Source of the DNA: Bradyrhizobium sp. PSBB068
Lineage (GTDB): Bacteria > Pseudomonadota > Alphaproteobacteria > Rhizobiales > Xanthobacteraceae
DNA length: 64,000 nucleotides
NCBI GenBank assembly: GCA_016839165.1
Contig: CP069300.1
Location: 2,418,001-2,482,000, forward strand
Reading direction: 5' to 3'
The notes under the pieces are model-generated. The model was not told the DNA's origin, searched no databases, and worked only from the letters and a program-made list of their open reading frames with translations. The translations under genes and the position numbers were made by a program. Shown here piece by piece: positions 20,901-25,848 of this stretch (position 1 is the first letter of the stretch; the number at the start of each line of letters is the position of its first letter).

Positions 20901-20958
20901 GAGCGCGGAGCAGATGAAGAAGCTGACGCCGGAGGAGCGCCGACAGGTCGTGAACTAG
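8989..20958 (+). CDS. giant filamentous haemagglutinin-family exoprotein (two-partner secretion)
   Basis: About 3989 residues. A signal peptide (residues 1-36, with hydrophobic SVSVVALLAS) is followed by an Ala/Gln-rich stretch. The TPS haemagglutination-activity domain then spans about 145-230, with ILNWNSFNVG, a TLTFDQQGNANWVALNRV stretch and the NQNGI motif at 203-207. Thousands of residues of beta-helix-type sequence follow (recurring Gly-Gly-Thr/Ile-Asp-Ala-Ser patterns). The C terminus is a distinctive non-helical tail with PPPSTNEQPSVIIVEVLGYG and a charged end. The last part resembles the filamentous haemagglutinin DUF3739 group (from memory). ATG 8989 is preferred because the signal peptide begins right there; GTG 8884 is also in frame. 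The TpsB pore protein is not in the window. It follows an STN/ECF/FecR signalling set that probably controls it. Confidence 0.92.
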   Translation: MVSRPSRSLSRATVRTTLFGSVSVVALLASAPVVARPFGSSWTVSPSAAAMAASQSAAQDAAAAAKQGQDAMARATRAIQAIQGLQNAARSAAQTSQRSVTLPQVAVPNGLAPGGLQAAPGWQGANAPTQAVDAAGQTQVGIAQTRPQAILNWNSFNVGARTTLTFDQQGNANWVALNRVVGSTAPSQILGNIKADGAVYVINQNGIIFGGASQVNVGALIASTANITDTQFLRNGIYSQQASGQYVPSFTDARGAVRVEAGALISTNPPSSVTQGGGFVLLMGTEVSNAGSITAPRGQVQLAAGNDFLLRPGYSTDANQGSTTRGNEISPIVRDAIAAVGNTGLIFAQQGDITLAGRSITQDGVLVATSSVNTRGTIHLLNAASDAAGSVTLGSGSLTTILPELDSSETALDSQRSQLVADSKAFAHAPVANAQFDNLSQLSDRLDQGRIEIVSGGTVNFREGSTTQAQGGQVTVSAGHRVFAESGSVIDVSGVRGVMLPMSTNNLLINVQGNELRDSPANRDRDNLKNADVWIDARDLVLVPAGTGGYATDRYYTPGGLLEVSGYLANTAHRIGEWAAVGGTVTLSAQEVVAQKGAVFDVSGGSVSYQGGYIRTTNFLGSDGRLYSVGQARADMQFYGPGAGFIREHKLGGKVAPNLTEVWTSPFGKARVTTRWEDGYTIGRDAGSLVLSTPTSVFEADIVADVVTGSRQTTARPDGVTDGYKLSQNVAPLQGKLALGGYSGLGLTGASAARVAFGRTPEISEALNVTSVLPDDRIGTAFFNSDTLNAAKLGGLNFASSKEILVEAPLELAPGAQVIFAAPHVELGANVTAHGGSIALTNLMHAVFGQNQNEQWWALRDADGKSQVTIGQNVAVDLSGLWSNGLTGADVSGQAHVDGGNFTVSTTGGITLARGSLIDVSSGAAILATGKTKGGKGGNVSLVANDYSHLAWTQFFTNPLILDGTIRAYGFAGGGTLTLNAGQQIAIGAAVADALVLDPAIFQSGFTAYNISSNTGIQIGEGTRVDAEVPVYRFTQGSYTAPSGSLVTDAAELWTPPKFTINSFTHGATQRAGADLTFWSLHDFTLAKGASINVDPGRSVSIYANRQTVIDGTIKAPAGNILITSLQDATGDTRYNMGYGEFGLTRSIWIGDDAVLDVSARDAVGRDERGVSYAAVPDGGTISIGGTGGLNSDGYPVVSDAFVIVRPGALIDASGTSAVVQVQNGRTYIPTFAASDGGTISLYSSFGMALDGTMRAAAGGSGASGGTLNLTMSSRGYATGQPNANAPYAVGDLPAAFQRSRDIRLVQSAPGSGLSADLLPGEADPAMQFGRAVIGVDQIQKGGFGSLSLYTRDLLIFDGNIDLSLSRSLHLSSGVIAAAPDTPNSTIRLSASYVRLGGVYDAAKAQAQVGYSPGINDLHVRNPSDGGSFTISGDLIDVYGKVQFGATGSQGSGDVNFGRPVNLPVDARGFHQVTLQSTGDIRFGNGGLDVENLALTADQIYPLSGAVATIIVGLRPDGVATGYDPYARLVIRRNDDATPTVPASVFGELVFIASNIDQGGVVRAPLGRIWFDNYVQAYANGLPDPHVTFRSGSITSASAAGLIMPFGGTSDGITYQGADGTLLNLASASIVDTSGNTKIASGVSIGATSFVGEAGAVIDLTGGGTLTGAGFISGRGGSVDVLKTVLVNANPINNYSATGNKVYAILPGYAANYAPAIASNGAGDPAIGQQITLSTGVPGLPAGTYTLLPSSYALLPGGYRVELGATGTTMMASAAAGNGSVVTSGYLGVANTAILDTLPTRVILTAGQTMRSYSQYNETSYADFARAQAAKFGGFRPRLPDDGKVLEIGLRTPLDGSKSLSFAGTASFEGANGGIDGALIVRPLLGSSGPAVLDITASGAAPIAGHTSVSSDDVNAFKAPTLLLGGTSTFYKEDNPGTGAKIYFDAGGTAAVNLLDGATIRAGQVFLVAKTIGMSGGATIDTRGLGNGIVDSTLGYVYSNIGPYSSADPANSPAVLAVANGWFQFLDAVGPGKISIASGASLLTNGSVVLAAPGGLTMGDVNFGARYLNVTQEQVNVGTEAALAAAQAAGQLPTGWNLTQGVLDKLLRPSTTAGTPALEQLIITASGSFNLIGSVDLDTTRQGGSSSDSLKFVLNTPAIYGLGSASDTARITADTLVWNGIRTGSGTVASPYGNQAPGAVLPGGPGTGSGHLAITANEILFGFDASLSKPTDGATLGRLALGFSDVTLTAAKRVISNSNGTLTVGLSQDSTGAVQGGTLTIATPLITASNGSKLDVSAGAALRLIAPAGAASADTHGVTDLGGTLSFTGDSVFLDTAFALPSGKLTLNATHDVVLGANATIDLSGRGIAFFDVTKFSWGGDLILSSTNGNIIQNAGSVIDVSAVNNAAGSISAKAIDAAHGQVSFAGALRGSSTGDFDSGQFTVAAQNFGEFAALNAKLNDAGFFYARSFDLRQGSLVVGDGVKARYVTVSVDQGSLAVNGRIDASGAKPGTIRLSASGDLSLASNAVLDVHGNVLQTDSYGAAIEPNNTARVELTTTHGTMTLAAGATIDMTSPDGVARGKLELSAPRRGGAGGDGAGANDIAIDARGPLNIRGASSIALNGFRTYDLPGGSIIDQAYLDSLHVDSTQFINAALQNSDLQNRLSGLAAYGSAFHLRPGVAITSDGSLSTKGDLDFSGYRYGPNADPAVRGSGEPGVLVVRAASDLKINGSINDGFAPPPASPDAVTVIATGTLTSPYTVTTDGVVIGSGSTIPTSATVNMELNLADGTVKLSPSAAHPLPATVTLAEDYTVRGPNVQTRKLNGGHIITPDRTYNPGDTLLTNTEFPAGTVFEKGVYFTGPAFINTFNSLVLQPLRLPAGASLYVFGGYTFAADTPLPKGTVLPANMLNVNLIGPGDRQAWAIAPMLAPGTQSWSFRLVGGADLASADSRSLQTAGALAGSGNVVLNDPFNVTINKPTTVGVSVLRTGTGDLEILAGGNYDQQSPFGVYTSGTAVRETGTAANDPYNLARGRLTDGTLLGSDNANYEPTLGPERLYYPEHGGDFLLVTQGDVKGTLRPGSTQIGSWLWRQGGSEIGQRTAWGINFGSYTYDQIRDPSIQSLGLSAFSGLGTLGGGNVTLQAGGTIGDAGRGVVVAVGGSGRVMADGSLVQTGGGVLSVKAGDIGTGGNQFVNLRGRIDIATGDFGSLVATNFRNDGGSDPRPINPLTAYSMTTLVGGDFALGDSVIDLRARGDLAMGAIIDPGIVGMTGLTDIGSGSASGEGASWFTLWTGNTAVNMFAAGGSLASANAYSDSRFFPSIVRQIAANGNIYNPGGGMMLPSQNGELEVLAQGSILGDTLVMGPLTTSMSALATPFWPGWASLLGSRTGQSITGSNYWGDYTAVNDRATNGAVYSWDRGGHPFVFDANTVKDRAVQDPGNVSRIYAVNGDITSITYGQAITVRRYVGNIAFDSLYYQAAGPLRMLAGGSIVDTKGLILHDDANDVSTIAAGGSIIYAGWPGLDANAKPGWLIAGPGTLEITAAGNIYQGSTATVESIGALAAGDKRLGAGVVMQAGVGTGEIGTGQVDWSGFAKLYLDPGNLAGAGPLADQHGKVAKTYGDELYDWLTERFGYGGTKADALGYFLALPDAQQRIFLRQVYYAELTAGGREYNQTGGPRAGSYLRGREAIAALFPNPSAYRGDITMFTAASGTPGAANYKIQSGFVHTDFGGDIQFLTPGGGVTIGTEGLVPGADAGLITQGAGNIQIYSQNSVLMGLSRIMTTFGGNIVIWSAEGDINAGRGAKTTVIYTPPKRAYDNYGNITISPVVPSSGAGIATLQPIPEVPRGTVDLIAPLGTVDAGEAGIRASSFVNIAALHIVNAANIQAQGGVIGVPQVQAPNMGALSEASNTAGAAAKQAAVPPPSTNEQPSVIIVEVLGYGGGDGSDDQKRRGNDKQSQYDPNSAFQLIGDGQLSAEQMKKLTPEERRQVVN

Positions 20959-21060
20959 GACATGATCCGGAAAGGTGCGGAGCGGGCAGCGCTTCACCTC
21001 GCCCGGCATTTGCGGACGGGGGGAAGCATGATTTCTGAATATTAGAAATCTGAGTTGCCC
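20959..21060. repeat. degenerate palindromic repeat and ATTTCT/AGAAAT dyad
   Basis: Just after the exoprotein stop, ACATGATCCGGAAAGGTGCG resembles one half of the GCATGATCCGGAAAAG palindrome seen intact at 32803 and inverted at 56834. A 7-bp perfect inverted repeat, GATTTCT (21030-21036) and AGAAATC (21044-21050), follows. Both look like dispersed intergenic elements rather than coding sequence. Confidence 0.45.
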
Positions 21061-21189
21061 GACGTGTCAAGTAGCCCTGTCGACGCCGGCAGCCGCCGGC
21101 TCCTTTGCATGGGGTTGTTTTCGATATTTTTGTAGCGCGCGGCTGCGGCGGCGGGGCAATCGTGTTCGATCGCTTCACGGACCCATCAT

Positions 21190-21208
21190 GCCCGGTCTTG
21201 GGCCGGGC
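21190..21208 (-). terminator. hairpin downstream of amiR
   Basis: GCCCGG and CCGGGC form a 6-bp stem with a 7-nt loop, 14 nt beyond the amiR stop on the minus strand. There is no U-run, so it is only a weak terminator candidate for the amiC-amiR transcript. Confidence 0.35.
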
Positions 21209-21222
21209 TTCGGCGATACCGA

Positions 21223-21810
21223 CTAGCCGGTTGCGCGGGGCAGGGAGCCCTTTGCGGTGATCTCGGCCGAGAGCTCCTCGATGGTCTTGCGCTGCTCCAT
21301 GGCGGCTCGCCGGATCAGCGCGAAGGCGGCCGGTTCGGCCAGCGCGTGCGTATGCATCACCTGAAGCACGGCGGCGAGCACGACGCGGCGCGATCGAAGG
21401 CGCTGTTCGAGCTTGAGCACCTGCTGCTTCAGTTCGTTGCTGCGCTCACTTCGTTCGAATGCCAGCACGAGCGCGGCATAGATGCCGGCCGAGCGCAGCG
21501 GCTTGACCAGGAACGATGCCGGATCGAGGTCGAGCACCAGCTTCAGGCGGCTCGGCGTCTCGGTGCCGAGCAGGGCGATGACCGGGCTGCGCCCGAGCGA
21601 TGCACGCTGCGCCGGCGAGGTGAGCGGCAGGAATTCGTCGTCGATCAGCGTGACGTCCGGCCGGCAGTCGACATTGGCGTTGCCATCCCATGTGACAATG
21701 TCGATCCCGAGCCGCTCGAACTGGCGCCTGACGATGGTGGCGTCGCGCTCGTCCTTGATGGCGACCAGCGCCTTGCGTCCGCGCAGCGAAAATGAAGACG
21801 GTTTGCTCAT
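21223..21810 (-). CDS. amiR: AmiR/NasT-type ANTAR antitermination regulator
   Basis: A 195-residue RNA-binding regulator. The N-terminal pseudo-receiver domain (KALVAIKDERDATIVRRQFERLGIDI) is followed by a helix/coiled-coil segment (NELKQQVLKLEQRLRSRR). The C-terminal ANTAR-type three-helix domain runs from VLAAVLQVMHTHALAEPAAF to IEELSAEI. AmiR binds nascent leader RNA and prevents termination ahead of amidase genes, and it is held inactive by AmiC. Its ATG overlaps the amiC stop by 4 nt, so the two are translationally coupled as in Pseudomonas. The divergent amidase leader has a terminator-like hairpin at 23237-23277, the expected type of target. Confidence 0.85.
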   Translation of the reverse strand: MSKPSSFSLRGRKALVAIKDERDATIVRRQFERLGIDIVTWDGNANVDCRPDVTLIDDEFLPLTSPAQRASLGRSPVIALLGTETPSRLKLVLDLDPASFLVKPLRSAGIYAALVLAFERSERSNELKQQVLKLEQRLRSRRVVLAAVLQVMHTHALAEPAAFALIRRAAMEQRKTIEELSAEITAKGSLPRATG

Positions 21811-22970
21811 TTCACGACCCGCAAATGTGGCGCGTTCGGCAACGTCCCATCCCGCGCGGGACTGGCGGCGATGTCGAGCTGCGTCAGATAAGGATCCGGC
21901 CTGACCGGAGCTTCGGCTTCCCAGAAGATGTCGAACTGTCCTTCGGCGTTGGAGACGGCGAGCCGCGGCGTCAGGACGCAGTGGTTGTTGCTGCCGTCGA
22001 TCCAGACCGGACCCTGCGGCGAATTGTAGCGATGGCCGGCCGCAGCGCGCCGCACCTCGCCGATGTCGGACGTGCCGGCGCGCTGCAGCGCGCGGGCCAG
22101 CAGATAGACCGCGACATAGGCGGATTGGCCGTCAACCGACGGGCTGGAGTGGTCGCCGTGACGCGCCTTCCAGCGCGCGACGAAGGCCCGGTTCTCCGGC
22201 AGGCGGATGCTCTCGAAATAGGCCGACGACGTGATGCAGCCGGCCGATGCGGGACCCGCGATCTTGAGCTCGGGCTCGCACAGGCTGCAGCTCAGCATCG
22301 GAATGTCGAGACCCGCAGCAAGGGTCGCGGCATGGAAGGCGCGGATGAAATCATAGCTCGAGCTGCCGACCAGCGTGTTGAACACGACCGGCGGCCGGCG
22401 GCGCACGATCTCGTCCACGATGTGCGTGACCGCGCTCTCGCCGAGCTCGAGCAGGCGTTCCGCGAGAATCCGTCCCCGCGCCGCCGTCACCAGCTCGCGG
22501 GTGACGCGATTGGTTTCCCAGGTCCAGACATAGTTGGAGCCGACGCAGAATATCTCGCGCGACAGATTGTCGAGCACGTAGCGAACCAGCGGCAGCACGT
22601 TGTGGTTGGGCGAGGCGCCGACATAGATGACGTTGTCGGAACATTCGAAGCCCTCGTAACGTGCCGGATACCAGAGCAGGCGGTCGGTGCGCTCGACGAT
22701 CGGGAGCACCTGTTTGCGCGAGGCGGACGTGTAGCAGCCGATGATGTGCTCGACCCCGACATTGCGAATGAGGTCGTCGCAGACCGTATGGTATTCCGAA
22801 ATGATCCCGCGGGGGTCGCGGACGTGCGCAGCGATCGAGAAGTCGAATTCGTCCTGCTCGTTGATCTCGTCGACCGCCATCATGGCGCTCTTCAGGATCT
22901 CGCGGCCCATGGCCTGATAGGGGCCATGCTGCGAGCAGATAATGCCAACGGGAATGGACGGCTTGGTCAT
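21807..22970 (-). CDS. amiC: AmiC-type amide-sensing binding protein
   Basis: A 387-residue Peripla_BP_6-fold protein that in Pseudomonas senses short amides in the cytoplasm and sequesters AmiR. The N terminus PVGIICSQHGPYQAMGREIL and the core YPARYEGFECSDNVIYVGA are typical of AmiC and related FmdD/UrtA proteins. No signal peptide is present when the gene is started at ATG 22970, which fits a cytoplasmic sensor. An upstream in-frame ATG (23033) would add 21 atypical residues. It overlaps amiR by 4 nt and is divergent from the amidase operon. The family assignment is firm; the ligand is inferred from the neighbourhood. Confidence 0.83.
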   Translation of the reverse strand: MTKPSIPVGIICSQHGPYQAMGREILKSAMMAVDEINEQDEFDFSIAAHVRDPRGIISEYHTVCDDLIRNVGVEHIIGCYTSASRKQVLPIVERTDRLLWYPARYEGFECSDNVIYVGASPNHNVLPLVRYVLDNLSREIFCVGSNYVWTWETNRVTRELVTAARGRILAERLLELGESAVTHIVDEIVRRRPPVVFNTLVGSSSYDFIRAFHAATLAAGLDIPMLSCSLCEPELKIAGPASAGCITSSAYFESIRLPENRAFVARWKARHGDHSSPSVDGQSAYVAVYLLARALQRAGTSDIGEVRRAAAGHRYNSPQGPVWIDGSNNHCVLTPRLAVSNAEGQFDIFWEAEAPVRPDPYLTQLDIAASPARDGTLPNAPHLRVVK

Positions 22971-23081
22971 CGACGACTTTCGGTGCAACGCGCGAAGGAA
23001 ATCATCTTCGCAGAGGCCGGCGCAAGAGGTCATGCCGATTTGCTGCGCATGTACCTTGCGAAATTTGTGCAGCCAGCCTCG

Positions 23082-23111
23082 TTGACAACGCGCTGCACAC
23101 CTCCTTAGAAT
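23082..23111 (+). promoter_or_regulatory. sigma-70-like promoter of the amide operon
   Basis: TTGACA (23082-23087), an 18-nt spacer and TAGAAT (23106-23111) form a near-consensus housekeeping promoter pointing at the amidase gene. A transcript starting near 23118 would have an untranslated leader of about 280 nt containing the two hairpins annotated next. Confidence 0.6.
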
Positions 23112-23236
23112 TTTCTCCTACAGGGCTTCCTGTCGAACCTTGCGTGCGTCGATCTGGCCGATGACGTCCCGATCGCCGCGCAGAGTGCTCCGTTCGATCA
23201 CGGTTCCTTGCGATAGATCATAGCCGCGGCATTTGG

Positions 23237-23277
23237 GCCATTCGTCACCTTCGTTTTGGAGGGGCGGGTGGCTTTTT
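23237..23277 (+). terminator. intrinsic terminator-like attenuator in the amidase leader
   Basis: GCCATTCGTC (23237-23246) pairs with GGCGGGTGGC (23263-23272) as a 10-bp stem including G-U pairs. It is immediately followed by TTTTTGCTTTT. It lies inside the leader, about 120 nt before the amidase ATG and downstream of the promoter. This is the arrangement expected for AmiR-controlled antitermination. I could not identify the paired hexaloop hairpins of known ANTAR targets with confidence. Confidence 0.6.
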
Positions 23278-23296
23278 GCTTTTGCCGCCGAACAAA

Positions 23297-23320
23297 TTGG
23301 CGACACGCCCGTGTCGCCAA
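23297..23320 (+). promoter_or_regulatory. perfect 10-bp hairpin in the amidase leader
   Basis: TTGGCGACAC (23297-23306) and GTGTCGCCAA (23311-23320) are perfectly complementary around a GCCC loop. It lies 20 nt after the U-run of the attenuator and 77 nt before the amidase ATG. It could stabilise the read-through mRNA or act as a protein-binding dyad. The rest of the 427-nt gap 22971-23397 holds only the promoter and the attenuator. Confidence 0.55.
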
Positions 23321-23397
23321 GCCGAAGGCGCATGCGCGGTGATGGGCAAGGCTTGCGTCGTGCCAAATGCGGTGCCAAGTGCGGGGAATGAGAAACG

Positions 23398-24798
23398 ATG
23401 CCGACGACGGATCTTCACTATCTCGGACTGATTGAGGTCGGACAGCAAATCCAGGCCAGGAAGCTCTCTCCGGTCGAGGTGACCAAGGCGATGCTCGGGC
23501 GGATCGAGCAGCTCGACGGCAAGCTCAAGAGCTACGCTTATGTGATGGGCGACGCCGCGCTTGCCGAAGCCGCAACAGCGGAGAAGGACATCGCATACGG
23601 CAGGATCAAGGGGCCGCTGCACGGGGTGCCGATCGCGGTCAAGGATCTGTGCTGGGCCAAGGGTGCGCCGGCTGCGCATGGCATGACCATCCATCGCGAC
23701 TTTCGCCCCACCGAGGACGCCACGGTCGTCGCGCGGCTGAAGGAGGCCAGCGCCATCATTCTCGGCAAGTTGCAGCAGACCGAGGGGGCCTATGCCGACC
23801 ATCACCCGAAGATCGATCCGCCGAAGAACCCGTGGAATGCAGATTTGTGGTCCGGTGCGTCGTCGAGCGGTTCGGGCGTCGCCACCGCGGCGGGGCTTTG
23901 CTTCGGTTCGCTCGGAACCGATACCGGCGGCTCGATCCGCTTTCCGTCAGCCGCCAACGGCATCACTGGGTTGAAGCCGACCTGGGGACGCGTCAGCCGT
24001 TACGGCGCCTTCGAACTCGCGGCGACGCTGGACCATATCGGTCCGATGGCGCGCAACGCCGCCGATTGCGGCGCGATGCTGGCCGTGATCGCGGGGCAGG
24101 ATCCCAAGGACACCACCTCCGTGCCGCTGCCGGTGCCCGATTATCTCGCGGGCCTGACCGGAGATCTGCGTGGGGTCGCAATCGGCGTCGATCGGCGCTG
24201 GACCAGCGAGGGTACCGATGAGGCTGCCGGCAAGGTGCTCAGCGAAGGCCTGCGCGTCGCGGCCGACCTCGGCGCGAAGATCAAGGAGATCACGTTCCCC
24301 GATCCGAAAGCCGTGATCGAGGATTGGTTCCCGCTGTGCGGCATCGAGGTGGCCGTTGCGCACGAAGCAACCTATCCCGCGCGCAAGGACGAATACGGTC
24401 CGGCGCTTGCCGGCCTGCTCGATCTCGGCCGGGCGCAATCCGGCATGGACTATCAGAAGATCGTGCTGCGGCGCGAAGCGTTTCGTGGCGCCGTGCGGCT
24501 GCTGTTCGAGACGGTCGATCTGATTGCCGTTCCGGCCCAGGCATTCGCCGCGCCGACATTGGCCAAGATGGCGGCGCTCGGCGAGGACCCGTCGCTGATC
24601 ACCGGGCTGCTGCGCTTCACCTGTCCGTTCGACATGACCGGCAGCCCGACCGTGACGCTTCCCGGTGGCTTCGCGCCGAACGGCGGCCCGGTGGCCTTCC
24701 AGTTCGTCGGCCGTCATTTCGACGAAGCGAGCCTCGTTCGCGCGGGCGATGCCTTCCAGCGCGTCACCGACTGGCACAAGCGCCATCCCGCGATCTGA
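23398..24798 (+). CDS. amidase, amidase-signature family (first copy)
   Basis: A 466-residue cytoplasmic amidase hydrolysing a carboxamide to acid plus ammonia. The Ser-cisSer-Lys triad is visible: Lys82 in IAVKDLCW, Ser155 in GASSSGSG and nucleophile Ser179 in GTDTGGSIRFPSA. The C-terminal part contains RFTCPFDMTGSPTVTLPGG. The length is normal for the family. It is the first gene of the operon divergent from amiC-amiR and lies behind an attenuator-like leader. It is collinear with a second amidase at 31398 and keeps the same triad positions. GatA is the other large member of this family, but no gatC or gatB is present. Confidence 0.92.
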   Translation: MPTTDLHYLGLIEVGQQIQARKLSPVEVTKAMLGRIEQLDGKLKSYAYVMGDAALAEAATAEKDIAYGRIKGPLHGVPIAVKDLCWAKGAPAAHGMTIHRDFRPTEDATVVARLKEASAIILGKLQQTEGAYADHHPKIDPPKNPWNADLWSGASSSGSGVATAAGLCFGSLGTDTGGSIRFPSAANGITGLKPTWGRVSRYGAFELAATLDHIGPMARNAADCGAMLAVIAGQDPKDTTSVPLPVPDYLAGLTGDLRGVAIGVDRRWTSEGTDEAAGKVLSEGLRVAADLGAKIKEITFPDPKAVIEDWFPLCGIEVAVAHEATYPARKDEYGPALAGLLDLGRAQSGMDYQKIVLRREAFRGAVRLLFETVDLIAVPAQAFAAPTLAKMAALGEDPSLITGLLRFTCPFDMTGSPTVTLPGGFAPNGGPVAFQFVGRHFDEASLVRAGDAFQRVTDWHKRHPAI

Positions 24799-24816
24799 GC
24801 CCAAGGAGCCGTCCGC

Positions 24817-25812
24817 ATGACCGAAGACTGGTTGAGAAGTTCCATCATGGCAAGGCGGGCCGTCGCCAACGGCGCGACCGGCACGACCCATAGTTTGACG
24901 ATCGAGCAGCAGGGCAGCTTCCACTACGTCTACGGACCCTATGCCAAGCCGACGCTGTCGATTGATCCGGGCGGGGTGGTGGTCGTCGAGACCGAGGATG
25001 CCTTCGGCGGCGTGCTGACCAGCGAAAGCGATAGCCCGACGGCCAAGCTGAACTTCCCGTACCTCAATCCGCAATGCGGGCCGATCGCGGTCAAGGGCGC
25101 CAGGAAGGGCGACTGTCTCGCCGTCTATATCCGCGACGTCGAGACCCGCGGCGCGCAACCGGCCGGCACCACCTGCATCATCCCGGAGTTCGGTGGTCTG
25201 GTCGGGACCGCATCGACCGCGCTGCTCAATCCGCCGCTGCCGGAGCGGGTCAAGAAGCTGCATGTCGACCGCAACGGCGTGCGCTGGAACGACAAGATCA
25301 CGCTGCCCTACGAGCCCTTCATCGGCACGATCGGCGTGTCACCCGAGATCGAGGCGATCTCCTCGCTGCAGCCCGATTATCACGGCGGCAACATGGACCT
25401 GCCCGACGTCGCGCCGGGCGCGATCATCTATCTTCCGGTGCATGCCGAAGGCGGGTTGCTCTATGTCGGCGATTGCCACGCCACGCAGGGCGATGGCGAA
25501 CTGTCGGGCGTCGCACTCGAACAGCGTGCGACCGTGACGCTGCAGATCGACCTGATCAAGAACTGGAGCTTTGCCTGGCCGCGGCTCGAGACGCGCGACT
25601 TCATCATGACGATCGGCAGCGCCCGCCCGCTCGAAGACGCGGCGCGGATCGCCTACCGCGAACTGGTGCGGTGGATGAGCGCCGACTACGGCTTCGATGA
25701 GATCGACGCCTACATGCTGCTCAGCCAGGCCGGCCGCATGCGGCTCGGCAACATGGTCGACCCCAAATACACGATGGGGGCGTCGATCCTGAAGAACTAC
25801 CTCAAGGCGTGA
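24817..25812 (+). CDS. acetamidase/formamidase (FmdA/AmdA family)
   Basis: A 331-residue metal-dependent acetamidase/formamidase that releases ammonia from formamide or acetamide, unrelated to the two amidase-signature enzymes. Diagnostic stretches are DPGGVVVVETEDAFGG, NPQCGPIAVKGARKGDCLAV, FIGTIGVSPEIEAISS, and YHGGNMDLPDV leading to VHAEGGLLYVGDCHATQGDG. The last of these supplies His and Asp ligands. AAGGAG lies 9 nt before the ATG and 18 nt separate it from the amidase. Its place in an amiCR-linked operon before an ABC amide transporter supports an amide-nitrogen scavenging role. Confidence 0.92.
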   Translation: MTEDWLRSSIMARRAVANGATGTTHSLTIEQQGSFHYVYGPYAKPTLSIDPGGVVVVETEDAFGGVLTSESDSPTAKLNFPYLNPQCGPIAVKGARKGDCLAVYIRDVETRGAQPAGTTCIIPEFGGLVGTASTALLNPPLPERVKKLHVDRNGVRWNDKITLPYEPFIGTIGVSPEIEAISSLQPDYHGGNMDLPDVAPGAIIYLPVHAEGGLLYVGDCHATQGDGELSGVALEQRATVTLQIDLIKNWSFAWPRLETRDFIMTIGSARPLEDAARIAYRELVRWMSADYGFDEIDAYMLLSQAGRMRLGNMVDPKYTMGASILKNYLKA

Positions 25813-25848
25813 ACTTCCAACAATCATTCAACGACAGGGAACATCGCT

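Noticed and set aside
21792..23108. 438-codon plus-strand frame over amiC
   Set aside because: Antisense to the AmiC-type gene, which has clear family sequence and a coupled amiR.
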